A stretch of DNA of 32,394 nucleotides from Sphaerochaeta sp. (GTDB lineage: Bacteria > Spirochaetota > Spirochaetia > Sphaerochaetales > Sphaerochaetaceae): positions 1-32,394 of the forward strand of contig JALOBD010000005.1 in NCBI GenBank assembly GCA_023228445.1, read 5' to 3'. The notes beneath the pieces are model-generated. The model was not told the origin of the DNA. It saw only the letters and a program-made list of their open reading frames with translations, and searched no databases. A program made the translations under genes and the position numbers. Every line of letters begins with the position of its first letter. The first letter of the stretch is position 1. Below are positions 15,175 to 23,738 of this stretch, in pieces.

Positions 15175-16844
15175 GATTACGCGAGATGGAGCAGAGTAGG
15201 TTCTACCAGCATCTGGCAGTGCCGGCACTGTTGGTCATCACCCTCTTCTTCCTCGTCCCACTGGTCATCACCCTCTCCTCTGCCTTCATCGGCCCGGGAG
15301 GGGGCTTCTCCCTCGCTCCCATCACCCGTGTTTTCACCGATCCATATATCCTGAGGATCATGCGCTTCACCCTCATCCAGGCATCCCTCTCCACCCTTAC
15401 CTCGCTGGTGGTGGCCCTCGGTGGCGCCTATCTCCTCTCGTCATACTCCTTCCGCTTCAAACGCCTCATCCTCGCCCTCAGCGCCGTGCCCTTCGTCATC
15501 CCCTCGATCTTGGTGGTGCTCGGCTTTGTAATCTTCTTTGGCAACAACGGCTTTCTCAACACCGCCTTGATGAAGCTCTTCTCCCTCCCCGAGCCTCCGG
15601 TACGAATCCTGTACTCCTACAAAGCCATCATCCTGGCACACACCTTCTATAACTTCCCGATCATCATGAATCTGGTAGCCACCTATGCGATGCACCTCGA
15701 CCGCCGCCTCGAGGCCGCCTCCTACACCCTCGGCGCCTCAAAGGCCAAGACGTTCTTCGCTATCACGCTGCCACGTCTCCTACCAGCGATCATCAGTGCA
15801 TCAAGTCTGGTCTTCCTCTTCTGTTTCAGCAGCTTCGCCATCATCCTCGTCCTCGGTGGAGGGCCACGCTACACCACCATGGAGGTGGAGATCTACCGCC
15901 AAGCGCGGATGGTGGGCAATACCGGGGCTGCGGCAGCCCTCTCACTCTTCTCCATCGCTGTGACCAGTCTCATGCTCATCGCATACAACAGAAGCCAACG
16001 TCGCCTCGCCAAGAGCGAAGCTTACCTGCAGCCACTCTTTTTAGAAAAGCGCCCTGCAGGATTAGTGGGACGGGCTTTGGCTGCCCTGTACACCATCATC
16101 ACCCTCCTCTTCGTCCTCGCCCCGATCATCTCGGTCATCGTGCGGTCGGTGTACTCCTCATCAGGGTTCACGCTGAGATGGTACCGCCAACTCCTCAACG
16201 TGGAACGGGCCACCTCCCACATGGGGTCGGCGCTCACTGCGCTGGTCAACAGCCTTCTCATCGCCCTCATCGTCTCCTTCATCGCCGTCTCGCTGGGCAT
16301 CGGCTTGGCCGCCTCCATCCAAAGGCGACGGCGAGGGAGAGGCACCTTGGAACTCTTGGGCATGCTCAGCATGACAGTGAGCTCGGTGATCATCGGCTTG
16401 GGCTACTTCCTCATCGCCTCGCGCCTGGTCGGCAGGGCGAGCCTCAGCTACACGCTGGTGGTCCTGGCCCATCTGGTCATCGCCCTGCCCTTTGCGCTGA
16501 GGGTCCTGCTGCCTGAGTATCGCAAGATCCCGGCAACCTACACCAACAGCGCCCGCACACTGGGCAGCACCCCGGCACGGGCTTTCTTTGCAGTCGAGCT
16601 TCCGTTGCTCAAATCTGCGATGGTCAGCAGTGCCATCTTTGCCTTCGCCATCTCAATGGGGGAGTTCAATGCAACCCTGACCCTCGCCTCCTCAACCATC
16701 GTCACCCTTCCGATTGTCATGTATCGGCTCATCGGCTCCTACAACTACCAAGGTGCCTGTGCATTGGGGACCATCCTGATCGCCGTCAGCGCGCTGGTCT
16801 TCATCGCAACCACAGCCACCAAAGGAAAAAAACATGCATACTAG
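15171..16844 (+). CDS. thiP: Thiamine-type ABC transporter permease
   Basis: A 557-residue double-length permease with about twelve membrane helices. Two binding-protein-dependent permease cores are visible, each with an EAA-type loop: RRLEAASYTLGASKAKTFFAITLP near residue 185 and YTNSARTLGSTPARAFFAVELP near residue 460. This fused arrangement is usual for ThiP and FbpB-like proteins. The ATG at 15171 overlaps the thiB stop; an upstream GTG at 15150 was not chosen. The 3' end overlaps thiQ by 11 bases. Confidence 0.9.
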   Translation: MRLREMEQSRFYQHLAVPALLVITLFFLVPLVITLSSAFIGPGGGFSLAPITRVFTDPYILRIMRFTLIQASLSTLTSLVVALGGAYLLSSYSFRFKRLILALSAVPFVIPSILVVLGFVIFFGNNGFLNTALMKLFSLPEPPVRILYSYKAIILAHTFYNFPIIMNLVATYAMHLDRRLEAASYTLGASKAKTFFAITLPRLLPAIISASSLVFLFCFSSFAIILVLGGGPRYTTMEVEIYRQARMVGNTGAAAALSLFSIAVTSLMLIAYNRSQRRLAKSEAYLQPLFLEKRPAGLVGRALAALYTIITLLFVLAPIISVIVRSVYSSSGFTLRWYRQLLNVERATSHMGSALTALVNSLLIALIVSFIAVSLGIGLAASIQRRRRGRGTLELLGMLSMTVSSVIIGLGYFLIASRLVGRASLSYTLVVLAHLVIALPFALRVLLPEYRKIPATYTNSARTLGSTPARAFFAVELPLLKSAMVSSAIFAFAISMGEFNATLTLASSTIVTLPIVMYRLIGSYNYQGACALGTILIAVSALVFIATTATKGKKHAY

Positions 16845-17853
16845 TGGCCTCGTCTGTGCGCTGGGCGCATCGTATGAAGAGTTCACCCTCAATGCCCAGT
16901 TCGCTGTAGAAGAGGGTGAGCTCGCCTGTATCATCGGACCGTCGGGGTGTGGCAAGTCCACCACATTACAGCTCATCACAGGCCTGCTTCCGCTCAAGGA
17001 GGGGAGCATCACGCTCTTTGGCAACGACCTGACCTCAGTTCCCGTCCACCATCGCCAGATTGCCATGGTCTTTCAAGAGTACGCTCTCTTTCCCCATATG
17101 AGCGTGGCAGAGAACATCGCCTACCCGCTCAAACTCAGGCATATCAAGAAATCACAACGCACCAGACGCGTTGATGAGTTGCTCAGCCTCGTCTCCCTTG
17201 AAGGGTACGAAAAACGCAAGAGTGACGAGCTCTCTGGAGGAGAAAAGCAACGGGTGGCACTTGCCAGGGCGTTGGCGAGCGACCCCCAGCTGCTTCTCCT
17301 CGACGAGCCGCTCTCCGCCCTCGATGCAAAGCTGAGAAAGCACCTGCGCGAAGAGATCCGTCGTATACACGATGAGACGGGCATCACCACCCTCTATGTC
17401 ACCCACGACCAGGAGGAGGCGCTCTCCATCGCTGACCGGATCATCGTCATGCACGAAGGAACAGTCATGCAGAGCGGTAAGGCGGAAGAGGTCTACCATG
17501 CGCCCAACTCCCTCTTTGTCGCCACCTTCATCGGCGAAGGGAACACACTGCCTGCCCACCTGCTGCACCAAGATGATGAAGCACGGGGCGGGGTCATCTT
17601 CTTCCGCCCTGAACAGGTGACGGTACACGCCACAACACCCGGCGAGTATCTGCCCCACCTTGCTTTCAGTGACGCTACAGTAGAGAGCTGTGAGTTCCAA
17701 GGTGGGCGCTACCGTCTCCACACCCGCTGGCAGGGCCATCCCATCGTCTGCTACTGTGATCGCAGGCCGAGGACGACGAGTATCAACTTCTCGGTCAGAA
17801 AGCAGGATATCTTGCTCTTTGAGGGGACAAACAGCAAGAATCTCCCTCGATAG
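16834..17853 (+). CDS. thiQ: Thiamine-type ABC transporter ATP-binding protein
   Basis: A 339-residue ATPase that drives uptake. Walker A GPSGCGKST is at residues 35-43, the Q-loop at MVFQEYALFPH, the signature LSGGEKQ at 133-139, Walker B LLLLDEP at 153-159 and the switch His in YVTHDQEEAL. After residue 240 comes a TOBE-like domain (GVIFFRPEQVTVHA and following). E. coli ThiQ lacks that domain and is about 230 residues, so this protein is closer in build to FbpC or PotA subunits; the thiamine role comes from the riboswitch and thiB. AAAGGA precedes the ATG. Confidence 0.88.
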   Translation: MHTSGLVCALGASYEEFTLNAQFAVEEGELACIIGPSGCGKSTTLQLITGLLPLKEGSITLFGNDLTSVPVHHRQIAMVFQEYALFPHMSVAENIAYPLKLRHIKKSQRTRRVDELLSLVSLEGYEKRKSDELSGGEKQRVALARALASDPQLLLLDEPLSALDAKLRKHLREEIRRIHDETGITTLYVTHDQEEALSIADRIIVMHEGTVMQSGKAEEVYHAPNSLFVATFIGEGNTLPAHLLHQDDEARGGVIFFRPEQVTVHATTPGEYLPHLAFSDATVESCEFQGGRYRLHTRWQGHPIVCYCDRRPRTTSINFSVRKQDILLFEGTNSKNLPR

Positions 17854-17865
17854 GGGAATACACAC

Positions 17866-17886
17866 CCTAAGCCATTAGGCTATACT
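17866..17886 (+). promoter_or_regulatory. -10 box and small inverted repeat before the caspase-like operon
   Basis: TATACT (17881-17886) ends six bases before the ATG at 17893. No good -35 is present. Directly upstream lies a 5-bp inverted repeat, CCTAA-GCCA-TTAGG (17866-17879), which could be an operator, an activator site or a weak hairpin at the end of thiQ. Confidence 0.4.
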
Positions 17887-17892
17887 CTTGCT

Positions 17893-18450
17893 ATGAAACG
17901 AGTGGTCTTGGTCATAATCCTCGCCTGTATCCTCTCCCCCCTCACCGCCCAAGCTGGAGGGCAATACTACTCACTCTCCGCCTCGTTCTTCCCCTACCTC
18001 TCCATCCCCCACTATCAGGATGACATCCCGATGCGCACGGCCGCAGGAGGTGAGGTCTCCATCGGGGTTCTGGGCTTTCAAAAGAGCCACTACGACTTCA
18101 GTTTGGAATTCCGCTACCGTGGTACCACTGCCTCGATCACCCATGGCTTCTACCGGGCCCGTGGATTCGACTCGGTCGGGGCTGACCTGCGCTTTGCCTA
18201 CCAGCTGAGAGAGAAGCTTGCCCTCTTTACCACAGTGGGTACCGAGATCAACTTCTACCGTAACGTTGACAGCGCCTTCGCCTCCTTCACGACCTCCTTC
18301 GGTGTTGAACTCCTCCTCATCCAGAGCCCCATCTACACCTTGGATCTCATCTTTCCGCTCACCATCCACCTGAGAAAGGAGATCACCGCCCTTCAGCCTT
18401 CGGTGGGGTTGCGCTACCGAATCTTCCCAACGTGGGGAGGCCGACAATGA
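17893..18450 (+). CDS. Exported, probably outer-membrane, beta-rich protein
   Basis: A 185-residue protein of no family I can name. Residues 1-21 form a signal peptide (KRVVLVIILACILSPLTAQA) with a likely cut after AQA. The mature part alternates polar and hydrophobic residues with many aromatic ends (FSLEFRYRG, GADLRFAYQL, LALFTTVGTEINFY, PSVGLRYRIFP), as in small outer-membrane beta-barrels of about eight strands. There is no Shine-Dalgarno sequence; a -10 box stands six bases upstream. Its stop overlaps the start of the first caspase-like gene (ATGA), so it leads this operon and probably works in the same compartment. Confidence 0.75.
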   Translation: MKRVVLVIILACILSPLTAQAGGQYYSLSASFFPYLSIPHYQDDIPMRTAAGGEVSIGVLGFQKSHYDFSLEFRYRGTTASITHGFYRARGFDSVGADLRFAYQLREKLALFTTVGTEINFYRNVDSAFASFTTSFGVELLLIQSPIYTLDLIFPLTIHLRKEITALQPSVGLRYRIFPTWGGRQ

Positions 18451-19397
18451 AGAGATCCCCGATCCTCATTGCCATCCTCCTCCTCTCCCTCCTCTTGTTC
18501 AGCTGTGAACTCTTCATAGAGGAGCCACAAGCTGGAAAGGTCTATGCAATCCTGGTGGCGCTGGATTATTCGGACACTAATGAACAAGCAACGCTAGGTG
18601 GTACTATCCCCGATGCACAGGAACTTAACCTCGCCTTGAAGGCTGTAACGACAAAATCAAAAGCCATTGATTATTATGGGTACTTGTTTCTTCAGGATGC
18701 ATCACCGCCAGGGACGGTGACCATCGGAAACACAGAACCAGTAAATTCACTTCCCAATTCAGCCAATCTTCATCAAGCCATCAACAATCTAAAAGTTGTA
18801 GCTACTCCCAACGACCTCATAATTTTTACTTATAGTGGACATGGGTCAGAGGAAGGAGAACTTGTATTGGCAACAAATGAAGTGTATGCAACATCCAATC
18901 TCCTTGATGCCCTGCAGGAGGTGCCTGGGCGGAAAATCATGATTCTTGATACGTGTTATAGTGGGGTATCGATACCAGAGACCGGTGCAAGCCACTCCAC
19001 TCTGATTAACAACAATATCTCAAAATGGTATAAGAAGTATTGGGATAAGACTACGTATTCTAAGCCTGAAGTGTTTGTTCTCACAGCAAGTACTAACACA
19101 AAATCGTATGAGGAAGGCACGGCCAATGGGCACAGCCACGGGGTATTCACCTATGCCCTCCTCAACGCGCTTGGTTGGAGCCACCCACACGCCAAGGACC
19201 TCTCAACCATTAATCTTGATTTATTACCAAATCCCCCAGCGGCAAAAAATTCAATTCTAAGCGCAGGTTCGTTGTATACCTACGTAAAGGATTACAAATC
19301 ACCTAATAGCTGGTACTCCGTCTTCGCTCCGTCCGGACAGAACCAGCACCCCATGGTCACCGGTGGTGCCCTGGACATGGTCCTCTTCACCTTCTGA
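18447..19397 (+). CDS. Caspase-like (peptidase C14 family) lipoprotein, copy 1
   Basis: A 316-residue predicted lipoprotein: a hydrophobic signal ends in LLFSC, with the lipidated Cys at residue 20. The mature domain has a caspase or metacaspase fold: YAILVALDYSD as first strand, IIFTYSGHGSEEGELVL with catalytic His132, and IMILDTCYSG with catalytic Cys170, then FVLTAS and HGVFTYALLNAL. Both catalytic residues are present, so it may be an active cysteine peptidase outside the cytoplasm. The start follows GGGGAGG (18434-18440). The middle of the gene (about 18590-19310) is visibly more AT-rich than its ends and its neighbours. Substrate and role are unknown. Confidence 0.85.
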   Translation: MKRSPILIAILLLSLLLFSCELFIEEPQAGKVYAILVALDYSDTNEQATLGGTIPDAQELNLALKAVTTKSKAIDYYGYLFLQDASPPGTVTIGNTEPVNSLPNSANLHQAINNLKVVATPNDLIIFTYSGHGSEEGELVLATNEVYATSNLLDALQEVPGRKIMILDTCYSGVSIPETGASHSTLINNNISKWYKKYWDKTTYSKPEVFVLTASTNTKSYEEGTANGHSHGVFTYALLNALGWSHPHAKDLSTINLDLLPNPPAAKNSILSAGSLYTYVKDYKSPNSWYSVFAPSGQNQHPMVTGGALDMVLFTF

Positions 19398-19429
19398 AGC
19401 AAACCATCTTTGTCTCTGCCTTGAGAGGT

Positions 19430-20359
19430 ATGAAGCATGTACGCCTCTTTCCTCTTCTGTTGGCAGCGTTATTACTCTCCTGCGAACTCCTTCCCATCGA
19501 TGAAGGTACCATCGTGCACGTGGGCATCGGCCTCTCCTATCGGGGCTGTGATGTGCAGGTCCTGCCTGCCACCATCAACGATGCGGTGGAGGTATCGCTG
19601 GCCTTGGCGCAGCTCTTTGCAGGGAGGGCGTTCTCTGGTGAGTTGTTGATCCAAACAGGAGCGTTGGATGACGATGGCCTGTGGATGTATGAAGGTGGTT
19701 CATCAGACGGGGTTCCCACCAAGGAGCGGATCCTTGAGCGCCTTGGCCACTGGATGTCAGCCTTGCACGTCGGTGACCTGCTCATCATCACCTACAGTGG
19801 CCACGGCATGGAGGACGGGTCGCTGGTGCTGGCCCCACCTGGTGAAGAGGGAAGTATCTTTTTAGAAGGCGGGAGTATCGATGGATCGCTTCTGTTGGGG
19901 ACAGATGAGCTCTTCACTCTGTTGGCACCGTGCAAGGCGTCGGTGCTGCTCATCCTCGACAGCTGCTACAGTGGCAATTTTGTCCAGGAGGAGGGCTCCT
20001 CAATCTCAGTGGTGGAGCGGCGCGATATCTTTGGCGATGCCTATCGGCGTTTCTTCACCAATGCACCGTATAACCGCAGGGTGTTTGTGCTCAGTGCAAC
20101 CAGTAGCGACCATACCAGCAGCGAGCCGCTTGGAGGCGATCACACCCACGGCTACTTCACCGGCGCGTTGCTGGAGGCGCTGGGATGGGAGTGCACCCAA
20201 CAGGCCTTGGTTCTCAAGCGACTGTTTATCAGCAGCGATTGGCTCTACCAATATATCCTCTGCCACCAGCGTATCCCCACCGATGGGCGCTTCGGGCTGT
20301 GGTATCAGCACCCACAGATCAGTGGGGGACCATTGGACCTTGTTCTGGTCAGCCGATGA
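19430..20359 (+). CDS. Caspase-like (peptidase C14 family) lipoprotein, copy 2
   Basis: A 309-residue paralogue of the preceding gene. The signal MKHVRLFPLLLAALLLSC gives a lipidated Cys at residue 18. LIITYSGHGMEDGSLVL contains His125 and VLLILDSCYSGNF contains Cys179, followed by RVFVLSATSSDHTSSEP and HGYFTGALLEALGW. The C-terminal segment QHPQISGGPLDLVLVSR parallels copy 1 (QHPMVTGGALDMVLFTF). Base composition here is like the rest of the window. The ATG at 19430 gives a normal signal peptide but its GAGAGG is too close; a TTG at 19421 would add three residues. It lies 32 bases after copy 1 and overlaps uvrB tail to tail by 11 bases. Confidence 0.84.
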   Translation: MKHVRLFPLLLAALLLSCELLPIDEGTIVHVGIGLSYRGCDVQVLPATINDAVEVSLALAQLFAGRAFSGELLIQTGALDDDGLWMYEGGSSDGVPTKERILERLGHWMSALHVGDLLIITYSGHGMEDGSLVLAPPGEEGSIFLEGGSIDGSLLLGTDELFTLLAPCKASVLLILDSCYSGNFVQEEGSSISVVERRDIFGDAYRRFFTNAPYNRRVFVLSATSSDHTSSEPLGGDHTHGYFTGALLEALGWECTQQALVLKRLFISSDWLYQYILCHQRIPTDGRFGLWYQHPQISGGPLDLVLVSR

Positions 20360-22418
20360 ACTGCCCTTCGCGCACTGCCACAATCTCATCGCGAATGACA
20401 GCGGCACGCTCAAACTCCAGGTTCTTGGCGGCCTCGAGCATCTCCTTCTCCAATGCCTTGATGTACTTCTTGCGGTCGGAGGCGGAGAAGAGGTTGTAGC
20501 CCCCCTTGAGGATGTTGAGATCTTGCTTTTGGATCTCCCGTGTCTCCTCCTTCTCCCGTTCGATGATGTCCTGCACTGCCTTGATGATTGTCGTGGGCGT
20601 GATACCGTGCTCTTCGTTGTAGGCCATCTGGATGGCACGTCGCCTCTCAGTCTCCCCGATTGCCTCCTCCATGGCGCTGCTCATTCGGTCGGCGTACATG
20701 ATGACCCTCCCCTCGGCATTCCTCGCTGCCCGTCCGATGATCTGGATCAAGCTGGTGGTGGAGCGCAAGAAACCAATCTTGTCGGCATCGAGGATGGCGA
20801 TGAGGGAGACCTCCGGCAGGTCAAGCCCCTCTCTGAGCAGATTGATGCCCACCAATACGTCAAAGACCCCGAGGCGCAGGTCGCGGAGCAACTCCACCCG
20901 TTCGATGGTCTCAATCTCGCTGTGCAGGTAGCGAACCCTCAACCCCAGCGAGGCAAAGTAATCGGAGAGCTCCTCGCTCATCTTCTTGGTCAGCGTGGTG
21001 ACCAGTACCCGCTGCTTCTTCGCCACCGTCTTGCGGATCTCGCCATAGAGGTCCTCCATCTGACCCTCAGACGATCGCACATCGATCTTGGGATCGAGCA
21101 ACCCGGTTGGCCTGATCAACTGCTCCACCACTTGGCTGCTCTCTGAGAGCTCTGTCTTGCCCGGGGTTGCACTGACATAGAGGCGCTGGTCGATGACATT
21201 GATAAACTCAGCATACTTTAGCGGTCGGTTGTCCAGCGCAGAGGGGAGGCGGAAGCCATAATTGACCAGGTTGAGCTTGCGCGAGCGGTCCCCTTCGTAC
21301 ATCGCCCCGACTTGGGGAATCGTTACGTGGGACTCGTCGATGAAGGTGACGAAGTCCGGGGGAAAGTAGTCGAGCAGCACCGCCGGGCGCTCTCCGGCCT
21401 TGCGGTTGGAGAGCGGACGGCTGTAGTTTTCGATGCCGGAGCAGTAACCGATCTCCTGCAGCATCTCCAAGTCGTACTCAACCCTCGTCTTGATCCGTTC
21501 CGCCTCCAGAGGTTTTCCCATCGACTCGAAGTACTCGATCTGCTCCTCCATCTCGCCGCGAATCCGGCTGATGGCTGCCTGGACTTGCTCGGGGGGCATG
21601 ACGAACTGCTTGGCTGGGTAGAGGGTATAGCTCTCCACACTCTCCTGTTTCTCACCGCTGATCGGATCGAACCACTGGATCTGGGCGATCTCATCCCAGT
21701 CAACGCTGATGCGCACCGCATTCTCCAGGTATGAGGGACAGATCTCGATGGTATCGCCCTTGACGCGGAAGGCGCCACGCTTGAGGATCGCATCGTTGCG
21801 TTCATACTGCATCCTCACCAGCTGATTGAGGATCTCCTTGTGGTTGAAGGGGGTCCCCCGATGGAAGGTGTAGACCATGTCTCGCACCGAGACTGGGTTG
21901 GCCAAGCCAAAGATGCACGAGACCGTGGCCACGACGATGACATCACGCCGCTCCATCAAAGAGAAGGTCGCGCTCAGACGCAGGCGGTCGATCTCCTGGT
22001 TGATGTCAGTTTCCTTCTCGATGTAGAGGTCCTTGCCCGGTACGTACGCCTCGGGCTGGTAGTAGTCGTAGGTGGAGACGAAGTACTCCACCGCATTGTC
22101 AGGGAAGAAGGACTTGAACTCCCGGTAGAGCTGAGCGGCCAGTGTCTTGTTGTGGCTGAGCACCAACGTCGGGCGCTGTACCGTCTCGATGATCTTGGCC
22201 ATCGTGTAGGTCTTGCCACTACCGGTCACCCCTTTGAGTGTCTGATATCGGTCGCCTCGAATGATTCCCTCAGCAAGGCGTTCGATCGCCTGGGCTTGGT
22301 CGCCCGAGGGATCGAAGGGCGCAGCCACCTTGAATTTTCTCTCTTGGTAGGAGACGTCTCCGTGAACATTTTCGATCGTCTCCCCGCCCCATCGTTGGTC
22401 TACAGTAATATCGTGCAT
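20349..22418 (-). CDS. uvrB: Excinuclease ABC subunit B
   Basis: The helicase-like damage-verifying subunit of nucleotide excision repair. The 689-residue protein has Walker A GVTGSGKT at residues 63-70, the YYQPEAYVPG beta-hairpin region that inserts into DNA, TFIDESHVTIPQ, helicase motifs DVLVGINLLREGLDLPEVSLI and QIIGRAARN, and a C-terminal UVR domain (KALEKEMLEAAKNLEFERAAVIRDEI) that contacts UvrA and UvrC. The product carries about 28 extra residues before the usual KFKVAAPFDPSGDQ start and no other start codon lies between. Two bases separate it from the htrA stop, with no clear Shine-Dalgarno sequence, so it is probably translated by coupling. Confidence 0.95.
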   Translation of the reverse strand: MHDITVDQRWGGETIENVHGDVSYQERKFKVAAPFDPSGDQAQAIERLAEGIIRGDRYQTLKGVTGSGKTYTMAKIIETVQRPTLVLSHNKTLAAQLYREFKSFFPDNAVEYFVSTYDYYQPEAYVPGKDLYIEKETDINQEIDRLRLSATFSLMERRDVIVVATVSCIFGLANPVSVRDMVYTFHRGTPFNHKEILNQLVRMQYERNDAILKRGAFRVKGDTIEICPSYLENAVRISVDWDEIAQIQWFDPISGEKQESVESYTLYPAKQFVMPPEQVQAAISRIRGEMEEQIEYFESMGKPLEAERIKTRVEYDLEMLQEIGYCSGIENYSRPLSNRKAGERPAVLLDYFPPDFVTFIDESHVTIPQVGAMYEGDRSRKLNLVNYGFRLPSALDNRPLKYAEFINVIDQRLYVSATPGKTELSESSQVVEQLIRPTGLLDPKIDVRSSEGQMEDLYGEIRKTVAKKQRVLVTTLTKKMSEELSDYFASLGLRVRYLHSEIETIERVELLRDLRLGVFDVLVGINLLREGLDLPEVSLIAILDADKIGFLRSTTSLIQIIGRAARNAEGRVIMYADRMSSAMEEAIGETERRRAIQMAYNEEHGITPTTIIKAVQDIIEREKEETREIQKQDLNILKGGYNLFSASDRKKYIKALEKEMLEAAKNLEFERAAVIRDEIVAVREGQFIG

Positions 22419-22420
22419 GC

Positions 22421-23701
22421 TTATCGTACCAAGGCGCCGACGTGCTGCGCCGTTCGTTCTATCAGTTGTACGGTGAAACGCTTCGTCTCACCTTTTCGAT
22501 TCACCTCAACCTCAACCTTTTGGCCACTGCGCATCGGCAGCAGGGCCAGATAGAGGTCGTTGAGGTCCCCAATCTTCACATCACCGATTCTCGTGATGAT
22601 GTCACCCCCAAGGTAGAGCAGTGATGAGCCGTATTGGACAGCCTGCGTTCCCCCGAGGATACCCGCCCTCTCGGCCCAGCCCCCCGGGGCGACTTGGCTG
22701 ACCAGCACTCCCTCTTCAAGCGGCAGCTTCGCATAGCTGATCAATTGTGCGGAGAGCTGTACGGCAGCCACATCGAGCCATCCACGACTGACCTTGCCAC
22801 TGGTGATCAAATCGGGGACGACGGTCAGTGCCGTGGCGATGGGGATGGCGAAGCCCAGGCCCTGGGAGCTGCCGGTAGTCGAGTAGATCGAGGTATTGAT
22901 GCCCACCACCTCGCCGCGGCCATTGAGCAGCGGCCCCCCGCTGTTCCCCGGGTTGATGGTCGCATCGGTCTGGATGGCGTTCATGATGATCTTCCCGTCG
23001 GCCGACTTCACCGGCCGGTTCAGACCACTGACGATACCTACCGTCATCGTACGATCGTATCCGAAGGGGTTTCCGATGGCGATGACCTTCTGTCCGACAC
23101 GCAGTGCATCGCTGTCCCCGAGCTTCACCGGCAAGAGGCTCACCGTCTTGGGCACCTCGATCTTGATGACCGCCAGGTCATCGACGCTGTCCAAGCCGAT
23201 GAGCTTGGCAGCGTATACCTCACCGGAGTAGAGGCCGACCTTCAAGCTGGCGGCCTTCTCCACGACATGGGCATTGGTAAGGATGTAGCCATCGGCGGAG
23301 AGGATGATCCCGCTGCCGCTACCCTGGGTATCGACGTTCATGCCCAGCGACGGCTCGGCGGTGGTGATGTGCACCACGCTCTTGTTCACCCGCTCGTAGA
23401 TGGTGATGTTCAACATCTCCGAGGAGCTGTACCGCCACGACGACTCCTCTCCGCTGAGGATGGTGATTCCCTCCTCGCCGTAGAAGATGTCTGCCAGCTG
23501 CACCCCGGAGAGGGAGAGTACCGCCTCCACCCCCTGCTTTTCGACGATGGTCTTGAGTGCATCGCTGAGTTCACGTCGTTGTTTCTCTTCGCCAATATAA
23601 CGCGTCCATCGTCCCAGAACGATGATTGCTGCGATGATGAGGGCGGCACCAAGGATGATGAGGATGATGGTGAGTAGGCGATTTGGTTTGTGTCTGACCA
23701 T
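22421..23701 (-). CDS. HtrA/DegS-type membrane-anchored serine protease
   Basis: A 426-residue periplasmic protease anchored by one N-terminal helix (residues 9-30, LLTIILIILGAALIIAAIIVL). The trypsin-like triad is His145 in LTNAHVV, Asp175 in DDLAVIK and Ser254 in PGNSGGPLLNG. One PDZ domain follows (about residues 330-420, with RGWLDVAAVQLS, GVLVSQVAPGGWAERAGI and GDIITRIGDVKI). Such proteases degrade or sense misfolded envelope proteins. I start at the ATG at 23701: it begins the normal membrane anchor, and longer readings run into pfkB. It has no Shine-Dalgarno sequence but a -10 box seven bases upstream. uvrB follows two bases later. Confidence 0.92.
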   Translation of the reverse strand: MVRHKPNRLLTIILIILGAALIIAAIIVLGRWTRYIGEEKQRRELSDALKTIVEKQGVEAVLSLSGVQLADIFYGEEGITILSGEESSWRYSSSEMLNITIYERVNKSVVHITTAEPSLGMNVDTQGSGSGIILSADGYILTNAHVVEKAASLKVGLYSGEVYAAKLIGLDSVDDLAVIKIEVPKTVSLLPVKLGDSDALRVGQKVIAIGNPFGYDRTMTVGIVSGLNRPVKSADGKIIMNAIQTDATINPGNSGGPLLNGRGEVVGINTSIYSTTGSSQGLGFAIPIATALTVVPDLITSGKVSRGWLDVAAVQLSAQLISYAKLPLEEGVLVSQVAPGGWAERAGILGGTQAVQYGSSLLYLGGDIITRIGDVKIGDLNDLYLALLPMRSGQKVEVEVNRKGETKRFTVQLIERTAQHVGALVR

Positions 23702-23708
23702 TGGTGAC

Positions 23709-23738
23709 AGTGTACTTCCAAGTGCAAGGGTGAGGCAA
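23709..23738 (-). promoter_or_regulatory. Promoter-like pair before htrA, leaderless geometry
   Basis: On the minus strand: TTGCCT (23738-23733), an 18-bp spacer and TACACT (23714-23709), then seven bases to the ATG at 23701. It fills the 37-base gap after the pfkB stop. Confidence 0.42.

Noticed and set aside
19881..21146. A 421-codon open frame on the + strand across caspase copy 2 and uvrB
   Set aside because: It lies in a different frame of copy 2 and antisense to uvrB, both with clear family motifs; its translation is low-complexity and has no motif.
22634..23677. A 347-codon + strand frame opposite htrA
   Set aside because: Antisense shadow of a GC-rich gene: the translation is full of His, Gly and Asp and has no family pattern.
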